A DNA stretch of 64,000 nucleotides from Streptomyces sp. Act143 (GTDB lineage Bacteria > Actinomycetota > Actinomycetes > Streptomycetales > Streptomycetaceae). The stretch spans positions 5,596,924 to 5,660,923 of the forward strand of contig NZ_QFRX01000001.1 in NCBI RefSeq assembly GCF_003143935.1, read 5' to 3'. The notes beneath the pieces were generated by a model. It did not search any database. It had not been told where the DNA came from and worked only from the letters and a program-made list of their open reading frames with translations. Positions 22,969-30,121 of the stretch are shown one piece after another. Position numbers and translations under genes: made by a program. The first letter of the stretch is position 1; each line of letters starts with the position of its first letter.

Positions 22969-24369
22969 TCAGTGGTGGAAGCCGGTCGCCGCCCCCTTGT
23001 CCCGGGTCAACGGGTGCGGCTGGCGGCGCAGTTCGGGCAGCAGGCGGCGAAGGTCGTCCACGAACAGCTCGGCGAGGTCGGCGGAGAAGCCGTTGCGGCA
23101 CACCACCCGCAGCACGGACAGGTCCTCGCGATGCGGCGGGAAGGTGTACGCCGGGACCAGCCAGCCGCTCTCGCGCAGCCGCCGGGACACGTCGAAGACG
23201 TCGTACGCCGTCACGTCGTGCCCGGTGGTGAAGGCGAACACCGGCAGCTGGTCGCCGCGGGTCAGGAGCCGGAAGTCGCCGAGGGCCTCGACGCGTTCGG
23301 CGAGGTGCCGGGCGACGTCCCGGGTGGTCTGCTGCACGGCCCGGTAGCCCTCCCGGCCCAGCCGCAGGAAGGTGTAGTACTGCGCGACGACCTGCGCGCC
23401 GGGCCGGGAGAAGTTGAGGGCGAAGGTCGGCATGTCGCCGCCCAGGTAGTTGACGCGGAAGACCAGCTCCTCGGGCAGGGCCGCGTGGTCGCGCCACAGC
23501 GCCCAGCCGACGCCCGGGTAGACCAGGCCGTACTTGTGTCCCGAGGTGTTGATGGAGGCCACCCGCGGCAGCCGGAAGTCCCAGGCCAGGTCCGGGTCCA
23601 GGAAGGGCGCGATCATGCCGCCGGACGCGGCGTCGACGTGGACGGGGATGTCGAGGCCGGTGCGTTCCTGCACCTCGTCGAGGGCGGCGCAGAGTTCGGC
23701 GACGGGCTCGTAGGAGCCGTCGAAGGTGGAGCCGAGGATGCCGACGACACCGATGGTGTTCTCGTCGCAGAGGGCGGCGGCGGCCTGCGGATCGAGGTGG
23801 AAACGGTCGCCCTCCATCGGGATCAGCCGGGGTTCCACCTCCCAGAAGTTGCAGAACTTGTCCCAGCAGACCTGGACGTTGATGCCCATGACGAGGTTGG
23901 GGCGGGCGCCGGGAGTCGTGTTCCGCCTGCTCCAGCGCCGCTTCAGCGCCATCCCGGCGAGCATGCAGGCCTCACTCGATCCGGTCGTCGAACACCCCAC
24001 GGCGGTCGCTGGATCGGGTGCGTTCCACAGGTCCGCGAGCATCGCCACACAACGCCGCTCCAGCTCGGCGGTGCGCGGGTACTCGTCCTTGTCGATCATG
24101 TTCTTGTCCCGGCACTCGCCCATCAGGACGCCGGCCTGCGGCTCCATCCAGGTGGTGACGAACGTGGCGAGGTTGAGCCGGGAGTTGCCGTCCAGCATCA
24201 GCTCGTCGTGCACCACCTGGTACGCCGTCGAGGGCGGCAGCGGCGCGTCCGGGAGCCGGTGCTTGGGCGGGGCCTCGGTCATGCCGCCGACCGGATCGGC
24301 CTCCCCGTAGAAGGGGTTGACGGACAGCGGGCGTTCGTCGGGCTTCTCGGGCCCTTTGTGGAGCGGCAT
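22969..24369 (-). CDS. gadB: Glutamate decarboxylase
   Basis: 466 residues, the full length of bacterial GadA/B. Converts glutamate to GABA and CO2 with pyridoxal phosphate, using a proton, so it can support acid resistance or feed GABA to the TCA cycle. The cofactor lysine is Lys279 in SGHKYG, with HVDAASGG (244-251) as the PLP-ring contact and GSSEACMLAG as the phosphate cup. ATG 24369 has GAGGAG. No glutamate/GABA antiporter is adjacent; the next gene upstream is a ClC-type channel, which in acid resistance serves as an electrical shunt, so the pair may work together. Confidence 0.92.
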   Translation of the reverse strand: MPLHKGPEKPDERPLSVNPFYGEADPVGGMTEAPPKHRLPDAPLPPSTAYQVVHDELMLDGNSRLNLATFVTTWMEPQAGVLMGECRDKNMIDKDEYPRTAELERRCVAMLADLWNAPDPATAVGCSTTGSSEACMLAGMALKRRWSRRNTTPGARPNLVMGINVQVCWDKFCNFWEVEPRLIPMEGDRFHLDPQAAAALCDENTIGVVGILGSTFDGSYEPVAELCAALDEVQERTGLDIPVHVDAASGGMIAPFLDPDLAWDFRLPRVASINTSGHKYGLVYPGVGWALWRDHAALPEELVFRVNYLGGDMPTFALNFSRPGAQVVAQYYTFLRLGREGYRAVQQTTRDVARHLAERVEALGDFRLLTRGDQLPVFAFTTGHDVTAYDVFDVSRRLRESGWLVPAYTFPPHREDLSVLRVVCRNGFSADLAELFVDDLRRLLPELRRQPHPLTRDKGAATGFHH

Positions 24370-24392
24370 CGATCGACTCCTCGAAACGGGGT

Positions 24393-25676
24393 TCAGCGGA
24401 CCGGTGTTCCGTCGTCGCGCAACTGCATCTGGGGGCGTCCGGTCACCAGCAGCCAGGCGGGCAGCGAGGCGATGCACAGCAGGGCCAGGACGGCCGGCGA
24501 GGCCACCAGCACGGCGGCCGTGAACAGGCTCACCCAGCCCTGCCGGGTGATGGCGAGGAGCATGCCCAGCACACCGGCGGCGACACCGACGGAGGGATGG
24601 ACGCCGGGGACCAGGGCATGGGCGCACAGCCCGAACGCGGCGCCGACGAACACCGCCGGGAAGATCCGCCCGCCGCGGAAGCCGCAGGACGCGGCGACCA
24701 GCAGCGCGGCCAGCTTGACCACCGTCATCGTGGCGAACTCCCTGGCCGACCAGCCCTCCGGGTCGGCGGCGATCTCCCCGACCTCCTCCAGCCCCTTGAA
24801 GAGCGTGAGATGGCCGCCCAGGGCGGCGAGGAGCCCGAGCACCAGACCGCCGGCCGGCAGCATCAGCATCGGATGCCGCAGCCTCGCGAAAGCGCCGTAG
24901 ACGTACGGGAAGGCGCGGACGGCGGCCATGCCGAGCACGGCCGCCGCGGACGCGACCACCAGCGCGGCCAGCAGATCGCCCCAGCCGGGCCGCCCGAACG
25001 CGGGCAGATGCAGATCGAAGGTGGGATGGGCCACCAGGGTGGTCGTCAGGGCGCCCGCCGCGGCGGCGACCAGCGGCGCGAAGACGTTGTCCCACAGCGC
25101 CCCCTTCACCTGCCGCCCGGCCAGCGCCTCGGAGATGACCAGCGCCGCCGCCACCGGCGTACCGAACAGCGCGCCGATCGTCGCCGCCTCCGCCAGCGCC
25201 GGCCACAGCCCGCCCGGCATCCGGGGCAGCAGCCGCCGGCCGAGCCAGAAGGCGATGCCGACGTTCACGGCGATGATCGGGTTCTCGGGGCCGAGGCTCG
25301 GCCCGCCCGCCAGCATCAGCGCGGTCGCCAGCACCAGGCCGGGCAGCACCACGGGCGGCAGAGCGGGCGCGTCCAGGCCCATGGTGGCCGGGTCGGGCCC
25401 GGCGTGCCCCGGTGCCTTCCAGACCACCAGGCCGACCGCCACCCCGGTCGCGGTGAGCATGATCAGCATCCACGGCACCGAGTACCGGCCCACGCCCAGC
25501 GCGTCCGGCAGGTCCTGCCACAGCACGTCCTGGAACGCCTCGGCCGCCGCGCTCACCCCGAGGAAGATCAGACTCGCCCCCACGCCCACGGCGAGAGCGG
25601 GGAGGATCAGGGGCAGCAGTGCGCGGGCCGGGGTCGCCGGGGCTGCGGGTGCCTGCTGCGCGGTGTCCTGGGCCAC
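24393..25676 (-). CDS. ClC-type chloride channel / ion transporter
   Basis: 427 residues from GTG 25676 with 10-12 hydrophobic segments. ClC elements seen: GGPSLGPENPIIAVNVGIAFW (selectivity region, GxxGPE form), GTPVAAALVISEAL and CGFRGGRIFPAVFVGAAFG, the third pore motif. In acid resistance ClC antiporters balance charge during amino acid decarboxylation, and the glutamate decarboxylase gene follows 23 bases downstream in the same direction, so an operon with that task is a reasonable inference. It is divergent from tipA. Confidence 0.87.
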   Translation of the reverse strand: MAQDTAQQAPAAPATPARALLPLILPALAVGVGASLIFLGVSAAAEAFQDVLWQDLPDALGVGRYSVPWMLIMLTATGVAVGLVVWKAPGHAGPDPATMGLDAPALPPVVLPGLVLATALMLAGGPSLGPENPIIAVNVGIAFWLGRRLLPRMPGGLWPALAEAATIGALFGTPVAAALVISEALAGRQVKGALWDNVFAPLVAAAAGALTTTLVAHPTFDLHLPAFGRPGWGDLLAALVVASAAAVLGMAAVRAFPYVYGAFARLRHPMLMLPAGGLVLGLLAALGGHLTLFKGLEEVGEIAADPEGWSAREFATMTVVKLAALLVAASCGFRGGRIFPAVFVGAAFGLCAHALVPGVHPSVGVAAGVLGMLLAITRQGWVSLFTAAVLVASPAVLALLCIASLPAWLLVTGRPQMQLRDDGTPVR

Positions 25677-25731
25677 GGGCTCACGATAAACGGGCAAAAC
25701 GGGCGTCACATCCGGAGGCGCCCCCAGGGGC

Positions 25732-25753
25732 TTGCACCTCACGCGACGTGAGG
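25732..25753 (+). promoter_or_regulatory. tipA promoter and TipA-binding site
   Basis: TTGCAC (25732-25737) is the -35 box. It runs into the perfect dyad CCTCACG-CGA-CGTGAGG (25737-25753), which lies in the spacer between -35 and -10. This is the arrangement of the known thiostrepton-inducible ptipA, where TipAL binds the dyad and twists the over-long spacer, as other MerR-type activators do. Confidence 0.85.
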
Positions 25754-25796
25754 ACGCACCGTGGACGGCGTACCGAGAAGGGAAGGAGCGGACGAA

Positions 25797-26558
25797 GTGA
25801 GCTACTCCGTGGGACAGGTCGCCGGTTTCGCCGGAGTGACGGTGCGCACGCTGCACCACTACGACGACATCGGCCTGCTCGCCCCCAGCGAGCGCAGCCA
25901 CGCGGGCCACCGGCGCTACAGCGACGCCGACCTCGACCGGCTGCAGCAGATCCTGTTCTACCGGGAGCTCGGCTTCCCGCTCGACGAGGTCGCCGCCCTG
26001 CTCGACGATCCGGCCACGGACCCGCGCGCCCACCTGCGCCGCCAGCACGAACTGCTGACCGCCCGGATCGAGAAGCTGCAGAAGATGGCGGCGGCCGTGG
26101 AGCAGGCCATGGAGGCACGCAAGATGGGCATCAACCTGACACCGCAGGAGCGCTTCGAGGTCTTCGGCGACAAGGACCCCGAGCAGTACGCCGAGGAGGC
26201 CGAACAGCGCTGGGGCGGCACCGAGGCGTACGCCGAGTCCCAGCGCCGCGCCGCGACGTACACCAAGGAGGACTGGAAGCGCATCCAGACCGAGGTGGCC
26301 GACTGGGGCGAGCGGTACGCGGCCCTCGTGGCGGCCGGCGAGCAGCCGTCCGGCGAGGCGGCCATGGACCTCGCCGAGGAACACCGGCAGCACATCAGCC
26401 GGTACTACTTCGAGGTCCCCTACGAGATGCACCTGTGCTTCGGCGACATGTACGTCTCCGACGAGCGCTTCAAGGCGTTCTACGACGCGATGCACGACGG
26501 GCTGGCGGAGCACCTGAGGGGCGCGATCAAGGCGAACGCGGCCCGCCGTACCGCGTGA
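25797..26558 (+). CDS. tipA: TipA: MerR-type thiopeptide-sensing activator
   Basis: 253 residues from GTG 25797 (GGAAGGAG eight bases upstream), the exact length of TipAL. The N-terminal MerR domain is at 1-70 (YSVGQVAGFAGVTVRTLHHYDD), then a coiled coil (about 80-109) and the TipAS drug-binding domain. TipAL activates its own promoter when a thiopeptide antibiotic binds covalently to a cysteine; here Cys214 in YEMHLCFGDMYVSDERF is conserved. Met110 (ATG 26124) is the known internal start of the short form. The drug domain differs at several positions from the S. lividans protein (for example WKRIQTEVADWGERYAAL), so specificity may differ. Confidence 0.93.
   Translation: MSYSVGQVAGFAGVTVRTLHHYDDIGLLAPSERSHAGHRRYSDADLDRLQQILFYRELGFPLDEVAALLDDPATDPRAHLRRQHELLTARIEKLQKMAAAVEQAMEARKMGINLTPQERFEVFGDKDPEQYAEEAEQRWGGTEAYAESQRRAATYTKEDWKRIQTEVADWGERYAALVAAGEQPSGEAAMDLAEEHRQHISRYYFEVPYEMHLCFGDMYVSDERFKAFYDAMHDGLAEHLRGAIKANAARRTA
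26124..26558 (+). CDS. tipA: TipAS, internal translation product of tipA
   Basis: In-frame ATG 26124 (residue 110 of TipAL, MGINLTPQERFEVFG) would yield a 144-residue drug-binding domain without DNA-binding part, the known TipAS form that sequesters thiopeptides. The upstream bases GGAGGC are 8-13 bases before this ATG and can serve as a ribosome site. Alternative start use is established for tipA; here it is inferred by conservation. Confidence 0.75.
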   Translation: MGINLTPQERFEVFGDKDPEQYAEEAEQRWGGTEAYAESQRRAATYTKEDWKRIQTEVADWGERYAALVAAGEQPSGEAAMDLAEEHRQHISRYYFEVPYEMHLCFGDMYVSDERFKAFYDAMHDGLAEHLRGAIKANAARRTA

Positions 26559-26563
26559 TCCGG

Positions 26564-26594
26564 CTCCGGCGACGGTTCCCGGCCGTCGCCGGAG
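26564..26594 (+). terminator. tipA terminator hairpin
   Basis: CTCCGGCGACGG (26564-26575) pairs perfectly with CCGTCGCCGGAG (26583-26594) over a 7-base loop, five bases after the tipA stop. No T-tract. Confidence 0.8.
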
Positions 26595-26742
26595 TCACCC
26601 ATACTCGTGGGGCGCACAGCTCTCTCCCGGAGAGCGCACAGCCGGTCCTCGGCGCCCCCATGGAACCTGGGCTCAGAGGCTTGCGTTGTACGTTTGGGCA
26701 GCCAGCCCCAGCCCGTCCCCCAGCACCAGGAGTCACAGACCC

Positions 26743-27621
26743 GTGACCACGCTCGCGCTAGGCCCTGAGTGGCTCAGCCCCGATTATCTGATCGAGACGT
26801 TCAGCCTGCCCGGCATCCTCCTGATCGTCTTCGCCGAGTCGGGTCTCTTCGCCTTCCTGCCCGGCGACTCCCTGCTGTTCACGGCAGGTCTGTTCGTGGC
26901 GCAGGGCGACTACATCAGCCAGCCGCTGTGGCTGGTCTGCCTCCTGATCGTGCTGGCCGCCGTCCTCGGCGACCAAGTGGGCTACATGATCGGCAAGTTC
27001 TTCGGCCCCAAGCTCTTCAGCCGTCCCAACTCCCGGCTCTTCAAACAGGAGAACCTGGAGAAGGCGCACGAGTTCATGGAGAAGTACGGCCCCAAGGCGA
27101 TCGTCCTGGCGCGCTTCGTGCCGATCGTCCGCACCTTCGCCCCCATCGTGGCGGGCGCCGGCCGCATGAAGTACCGCACGTTCCTGACGTACAACGTCAT
27201 CGGCGGCGTCGCCTGGGGCACCGGTGTCACGCTCGCCGGTTACTGGCTCGGCCAGATCGACGTCATCCACAAGAACGTCGAGGCGATCCTCGTCCTCATC
27301 GTCTTCGTCTCGGTGGTCCCGATCATCATCGAGTACCTGCGCGAACGCGGAAAGAAGAAGCGGGCGGCAGCCGAGCAGCCCGCGGCCCCTCAGCCCCAGG
27401 CCTACCAGCCCCCGCCGATGGACGACGCGACGACGCAGCTCCGCCGCATCCCGTCCCACGACGACCCGCAGCAGCCTCCGCAGTCCTACGGCGACCAGCA
27501 GCAGTACGGCTACAACGACCAGTACTACGCCCCGCAGCAGCCGTACGCCCAGCAGTACCCGCAGCAGCAGGGCCACGACAACCAGCAGAACCAGCAGTAC
27601 CCGTACAACCAGGGCTACTAG
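26743..27621 (+). CDS. DedA family membrane protein with Gln/Tyr-rich tail
   Basis: 292 residues from GTG 26743 (AGGAG ten bases upstream). The DedA/SNARE-associated fold is clear: FAESGLFAFLPGDSLLFTAGLF (re-entrant loop with the conserved acidic and PGDS residues), LGDQVGYMIGKFFG and ARFVPIVRTFAPIVAGAGRM. Family members act in membrane lipid carrier recycling (undecaprenyl phosphate or phospholipid flipping). From about residue 215 the protein continues in a charged linker and a 75-residue cytosolic tail rich in Gln, Tyr, Pro and Asn, which is not part of the family fold. Confidence 0.88.
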   Translation: MTTLALGPEWLSPDYLIETFSLPGILLIVFAESGLFAFLPGDSLLFTAGLFVAQGDYISQPLWLVCLLIVLAAVLGDQVGYMIGKFFGPKLFSRPNSRLFKQENLEKAHEFMEKYGPKAIVLARFVPIVRTFAPIVAGAGRMKYRTFLTYNVIGGVAWGTGVTLAGYWLGQIDVIHKNVEAILVLIVFVSVVPIIIEYLRERGKKKRAAAEQPAAPQPQAYQPPPMDDATTQLRRIPSHDDPQQPPQSYGDQQQYGYNDQYYAPQQPYAQQYPQQQGHDNQQNQQYPYNQGY

Positions 27622-27623
27622 AA

Positions 27624-27640
27624 GCGCCCCGAAGGGGCGC
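27624..27640 (+). terminator. GC hairpin of the common Streptomyces intergenic repeat type
   Basis: GCGCCCC-GAA-GGGGCGC lies two bases after the DedA stop and is followed by GGGGAACCGCGCGA. This block recurs between many Streptomyces genes; it probably ends transcription of dedA. Confidence 0.7.
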
Positions 27641-27681
27641 GGGGAACCGCGCGATCGACCACGAACAAGCCGCGGCCGCCG

Positions 27682-27702
27682 TCAGACATCAGACATCAGA
27701 CA
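27682..27702. repeat. Three tandem copies of TCAGACA
   Basis: TCAGACA repeats perfectly at 27682, 27689 and 27696, in the short gap between the convergent dedA and ThrE-like genes. A simple slippage repeat; no function suggested. Confidence 0.85.
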
Positions 27703-27724
27703 CCGAGCTCGTAGGCACCCGGCG

Positions 27725-29398
27725 TCAGAATCCCCGCGTCCGCTTCGCGGCACGCCGCCCCGCCGCCGAAGCCCCGCCGGGAACCCGCAGGAACAACCGC
27801 GAGATCTCCGACCCCAGATTCACCCCGATGGCGATGGCCATGGCAAGGGAAGCAGCCGTGGCCAACGACACCAGGCCCTTGTCGACATCGTCCCGCGCGA
27901 TCGACAACAGCCCGAAGTACGTCGCGGAACCCGGCAGCAGCGGCCCGATCGCCGCGGTCGTGTACGGCAGCGCGGACGCGAACCGGTACCGCGACATCAT
28001 CTGCCCGAACAGCCCCACCAGCCCCGCCGCCACCGCCGTGGAGGCGACCGGCGAGATCTCGCCGACGTAGTGCAGCGCGCCGTACACCGACCACGCGACA
28101 CCCCCGTTGAGCGTCACCACCAGCACCGTCGACCGCTCCTGCTGCAACAGCACCGCGAACGTCAGCGACAGCAGCATCGACGCCCCGATCTGCCACAGCG
28201 GCCGCTCGTCGATGATCAGCGCGACGTCCGGGTTGAGGTCGGCGCCCAGCTGCACCCCGAAGTACAGGACCACCAGCACACCCACGACGATGCCGACGAA
28301 GAGGTACATCACCTCAAGGAGCCGTGCCGACGCGGTGATGTAGAACCCGGTCAGCCCGTCCTGCACCCCCGCCACCAGCGCCCGCCCCGGCAGCAGCGCG
28401 AACAGCCCACCGGTGATGACCGCGGACGCCTTGACGTCCACGTGGGCCACCGTCAGCGCCACCCCTATCGCCGCCGGAGGCATCGCGGCGACCGTGAACT
28501 GGTAGAACTCCGGCAGCCCGCGCCCCGCGCACAGCCACGCCAGCCGGTCGCCCAGCATCGCGCCCAGCGCCGCCGCCACGAACACGACCAGCGCACCGCC
28601 GACCAGCACCGAGGCCGCGCCCGCGAGCAGCCCGCTCGCCAGGGTGAGCACCCAGCCGGGATAGGGATGCCGGTTACGGCGGATCTCGGCGAGCCGCCGG
28701 TACGCCTCCTCCAGGGAGAACGCCGTCTCGGGGTAGCTGAGGTCGTCCACCAGCTGGTAGACGGCCGCGAGCCGGGTGTAGTCCGTCCCGCGCCGCCGGA
28801 CCGTCCGGGAGGCCGTCACGGGGTCCTCGACGAGGGACGGCTGGTAGGAGATCGACAGCAGCGTGAAGGTGACGTTCGGCTCGCAGCGGTCCAGGCCGTA
28901 CGACCGGCACACGGCGAACATCGCCGCCTCCACGTCCTCCGCGCCCTCACCGCCCGCGAGCAGCAGCTCCCCGATACGCAGCGTCAGGTCGAGCACGCGC
29001 GGCACGGCGGGCCCGGTCTCGTCCTCCTTGTGCAGCGGTTCCGGCGCGGGCCGCTCGGCGACCGGCATCCGCAGCATCGTGCGCATCCGGTCCTGCCAGG
29101 GCACGTCCTTGGTCAGCGAGACCAGGGGAACGCCGGTCGGCGGGGTGAACGCGGGCGGGGCGTCCTTGGCGCTGTAGGTGCGCGGCGTGCTGAACGCCGA
29201 CCCTTCCGGCTCCGCGGCCGGCCCCTCGGGCGCCTGGAGGCCCCGCGGCACGGCGAACTCCGAGGACGTCTCCGACTCGCCGCCGACCCCCTTGGGGACG
29301 GCCAGGCCGTCGGGAATGGCGAATTCGGACGTGATCTCGGGGTCGTAGACGCTCCTCGCCTCGTCCGACTGCGGCTTGCGGTCCTCCGCCGACGTCAC
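27725..29398 (-). CDS. Threonine/serine exporter family protein (ThrE-like)
   Basis: 557 residues. The N-terminal 130 residues are charged and low in complexity, with two imperfect repeats (SEFAIPDGLAVPKGV and SEFAVPRGLQAPEGP). A cytosolic hydrolase-like DUF1212 region follows (LDLTLRIGELLLAGGEGAEDVEAAM, YQLVDDLS), then ten predicted membrane helices ending near residue 540, the DUF1212-DUF3815 fusion of ThrE. It is expected to export threonine, serine or small peptides by proton antiport. GTG 29398 has AGGGAG upstream. It lies downstream of ppa but is separated from it by a strong hairpin. Confidence 0.87.
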   Translation of the reverse strand: MTSAEDRKPQSDEARSVYDPEITSEFAIPDGLAVPKGVGGESETSSEFAVPRGLQAPEGPAAEPEGSAFSTPRTYSAKDAPPAFTPPTGVPLVSLTKDVPWQDRMRTMLRMPVAERPAPEPLHKEDETGPAVPRVLDLTLRIGELLLAGGEGAEDVEAAMFAVCRSYGLDRCEPNVTFTLLSISYQPSLVEDPVTASRTVRRRGTDYTRLAAVYQLVDDLSYPETAFSLEEAYRRLAEIRRNRHPYPGWVLTLASGLLAGAASVLVGGALVVFVAAALGAMLGDRLAWLCAGRGLPEFYQFTVAAMPPAAIGVALTVAHVDVKASAVITGGLFALLPGRALVAGVQDGLTGFYITASARLLEVMYLFVGIVVGVLVVLYFGVQLGADLNPDVALIIDERPLWQIGASMLLSLTFAVLLQQERSTVLVVTLNGGVAWSVYGALHYVGEISPVASTAVAAGLVGLFGQMMSRYRFASALPYTTAAIGPLLPGSATYFGLLSIARDDVDKGLVSLATAASLAMAIAIGVNLGSEISRLFLRVPGGASAAGRRAAKRTRGF

Positions 29399-29487
29399 TT
29401 GCGTATCGCTCCCTGTACGGCACCATCAGTCGCCATCCGTCGCCTCAGTATGCGCACAGACACGTTCCCCGCAGATGCGCGGATACG

Positions 29488-29523
29488 CGAACGGGCCGCA
29501 CGCGTGCGCGTGCGGCCCGTTCG
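29488..29523 (-). terminator. Terminator of ppa
   Basis: A 15-bp perfect stem (29488-29502 with 29509-29523, core GAACGGGCCGCACG) with a 6-base loop starts 22 bases after the ppa stop on the minus strand. It separates ppa from the ThrE-like gene. Confidence 0.82.
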
Positions 29524-29544
29524 ACGTCAGGGGCGTCAGGGACC

Positions 29545-30051
29545 TCAGTGGCCGCCGGACTCCTTGAAGCGCTTGTAGGACCGCTCGATCTCGGCCTCGG
29601 CGTCGACGCGGCCGACCCAGTTGGCGCCCTCGACGGACTTGCCGGGCTCCAGGTCCTTGTAGACCTCGAAGAAGTGCTGGATCTCCAGGCGGTCGAACTC
29701 CGAGACGTGGTGGATGTCACGCAGGTGCTCCACGCGCGGGTCCGTCGCCGGGACGCACAGCAGCTTGTCGTCGCCGCCGGCCTCGTCCGTCATCCGGAAC
29801 ATGCCGATCGCACGGCACTTGATGAGACAGCCCGGGAACGTCGGCTCGTCAAGAATGACCAGCGCGTCCAGCGGGTCGCCGTCCTCGCCGAGGGTGTTCT
29901 CGACGAAGCCGTAGTCGGTCGGGTAGGCGGTCGAGGTGAAGAGTCGACGGTCCAGGCGGATCCGACCGGTCTCGTGGTCCACCTCGTACTTGTTCCGCGA
30001 ACCCTTCGGGATCTCGATCGTGACGTCGAACTCCACCGGTGGCTCCTCCAT
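29545..30051 (-). CDS. ppa: Inorganic pyrophosphatase
   Basis: 168 residues, family I soluble pyrophosphatase, which splits PPi and so drives biosynthesis. Active-site residues seen: EIPKGSRNKYEVD, the YPTDYGFVENTLGEDGDPLDALV signature (given by position, about 45-67) with the metal-binding aspartates, and VPATDPR. ATG 30051 is taken as the start (EEPPVEFDVTIEIP follows); GTG 30060 is also in frame, and neither has a ribosome site. Divergent from dacB. Confidence 0.95.
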   Translation of the reverse strand: MEEPPVEFDVTIEIPKGSRNKYEVDHETGRIRLDRRLFTSTAYPTDYGFVENTLGEDGDPLDALVILDEPTFPGCLIKCRAIGMFRMTDEAGGDDKLLCVPATDPRVEHLRDIHHVSEFDRLEIQHFFEVYKDLEPGKSVEGANWVGRVDAEAEIERSYKRFKESGGH

Positions 30052-30121
30052 GATCAGCACATAGTTCTGGTGGTTAAGTGTCCCTCACGCAGGTGGGTGA
30101 TCGCGAAAGGGGCTGGTGGTC

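Noticed and set aside
23969..25521. A long frame joining part of the ClC channel with the decarboxylase
   Set aside because: The apparent fusion reads the ClC gene out of frame; each gene has its own start, ribosome site and motifs in separate frames.
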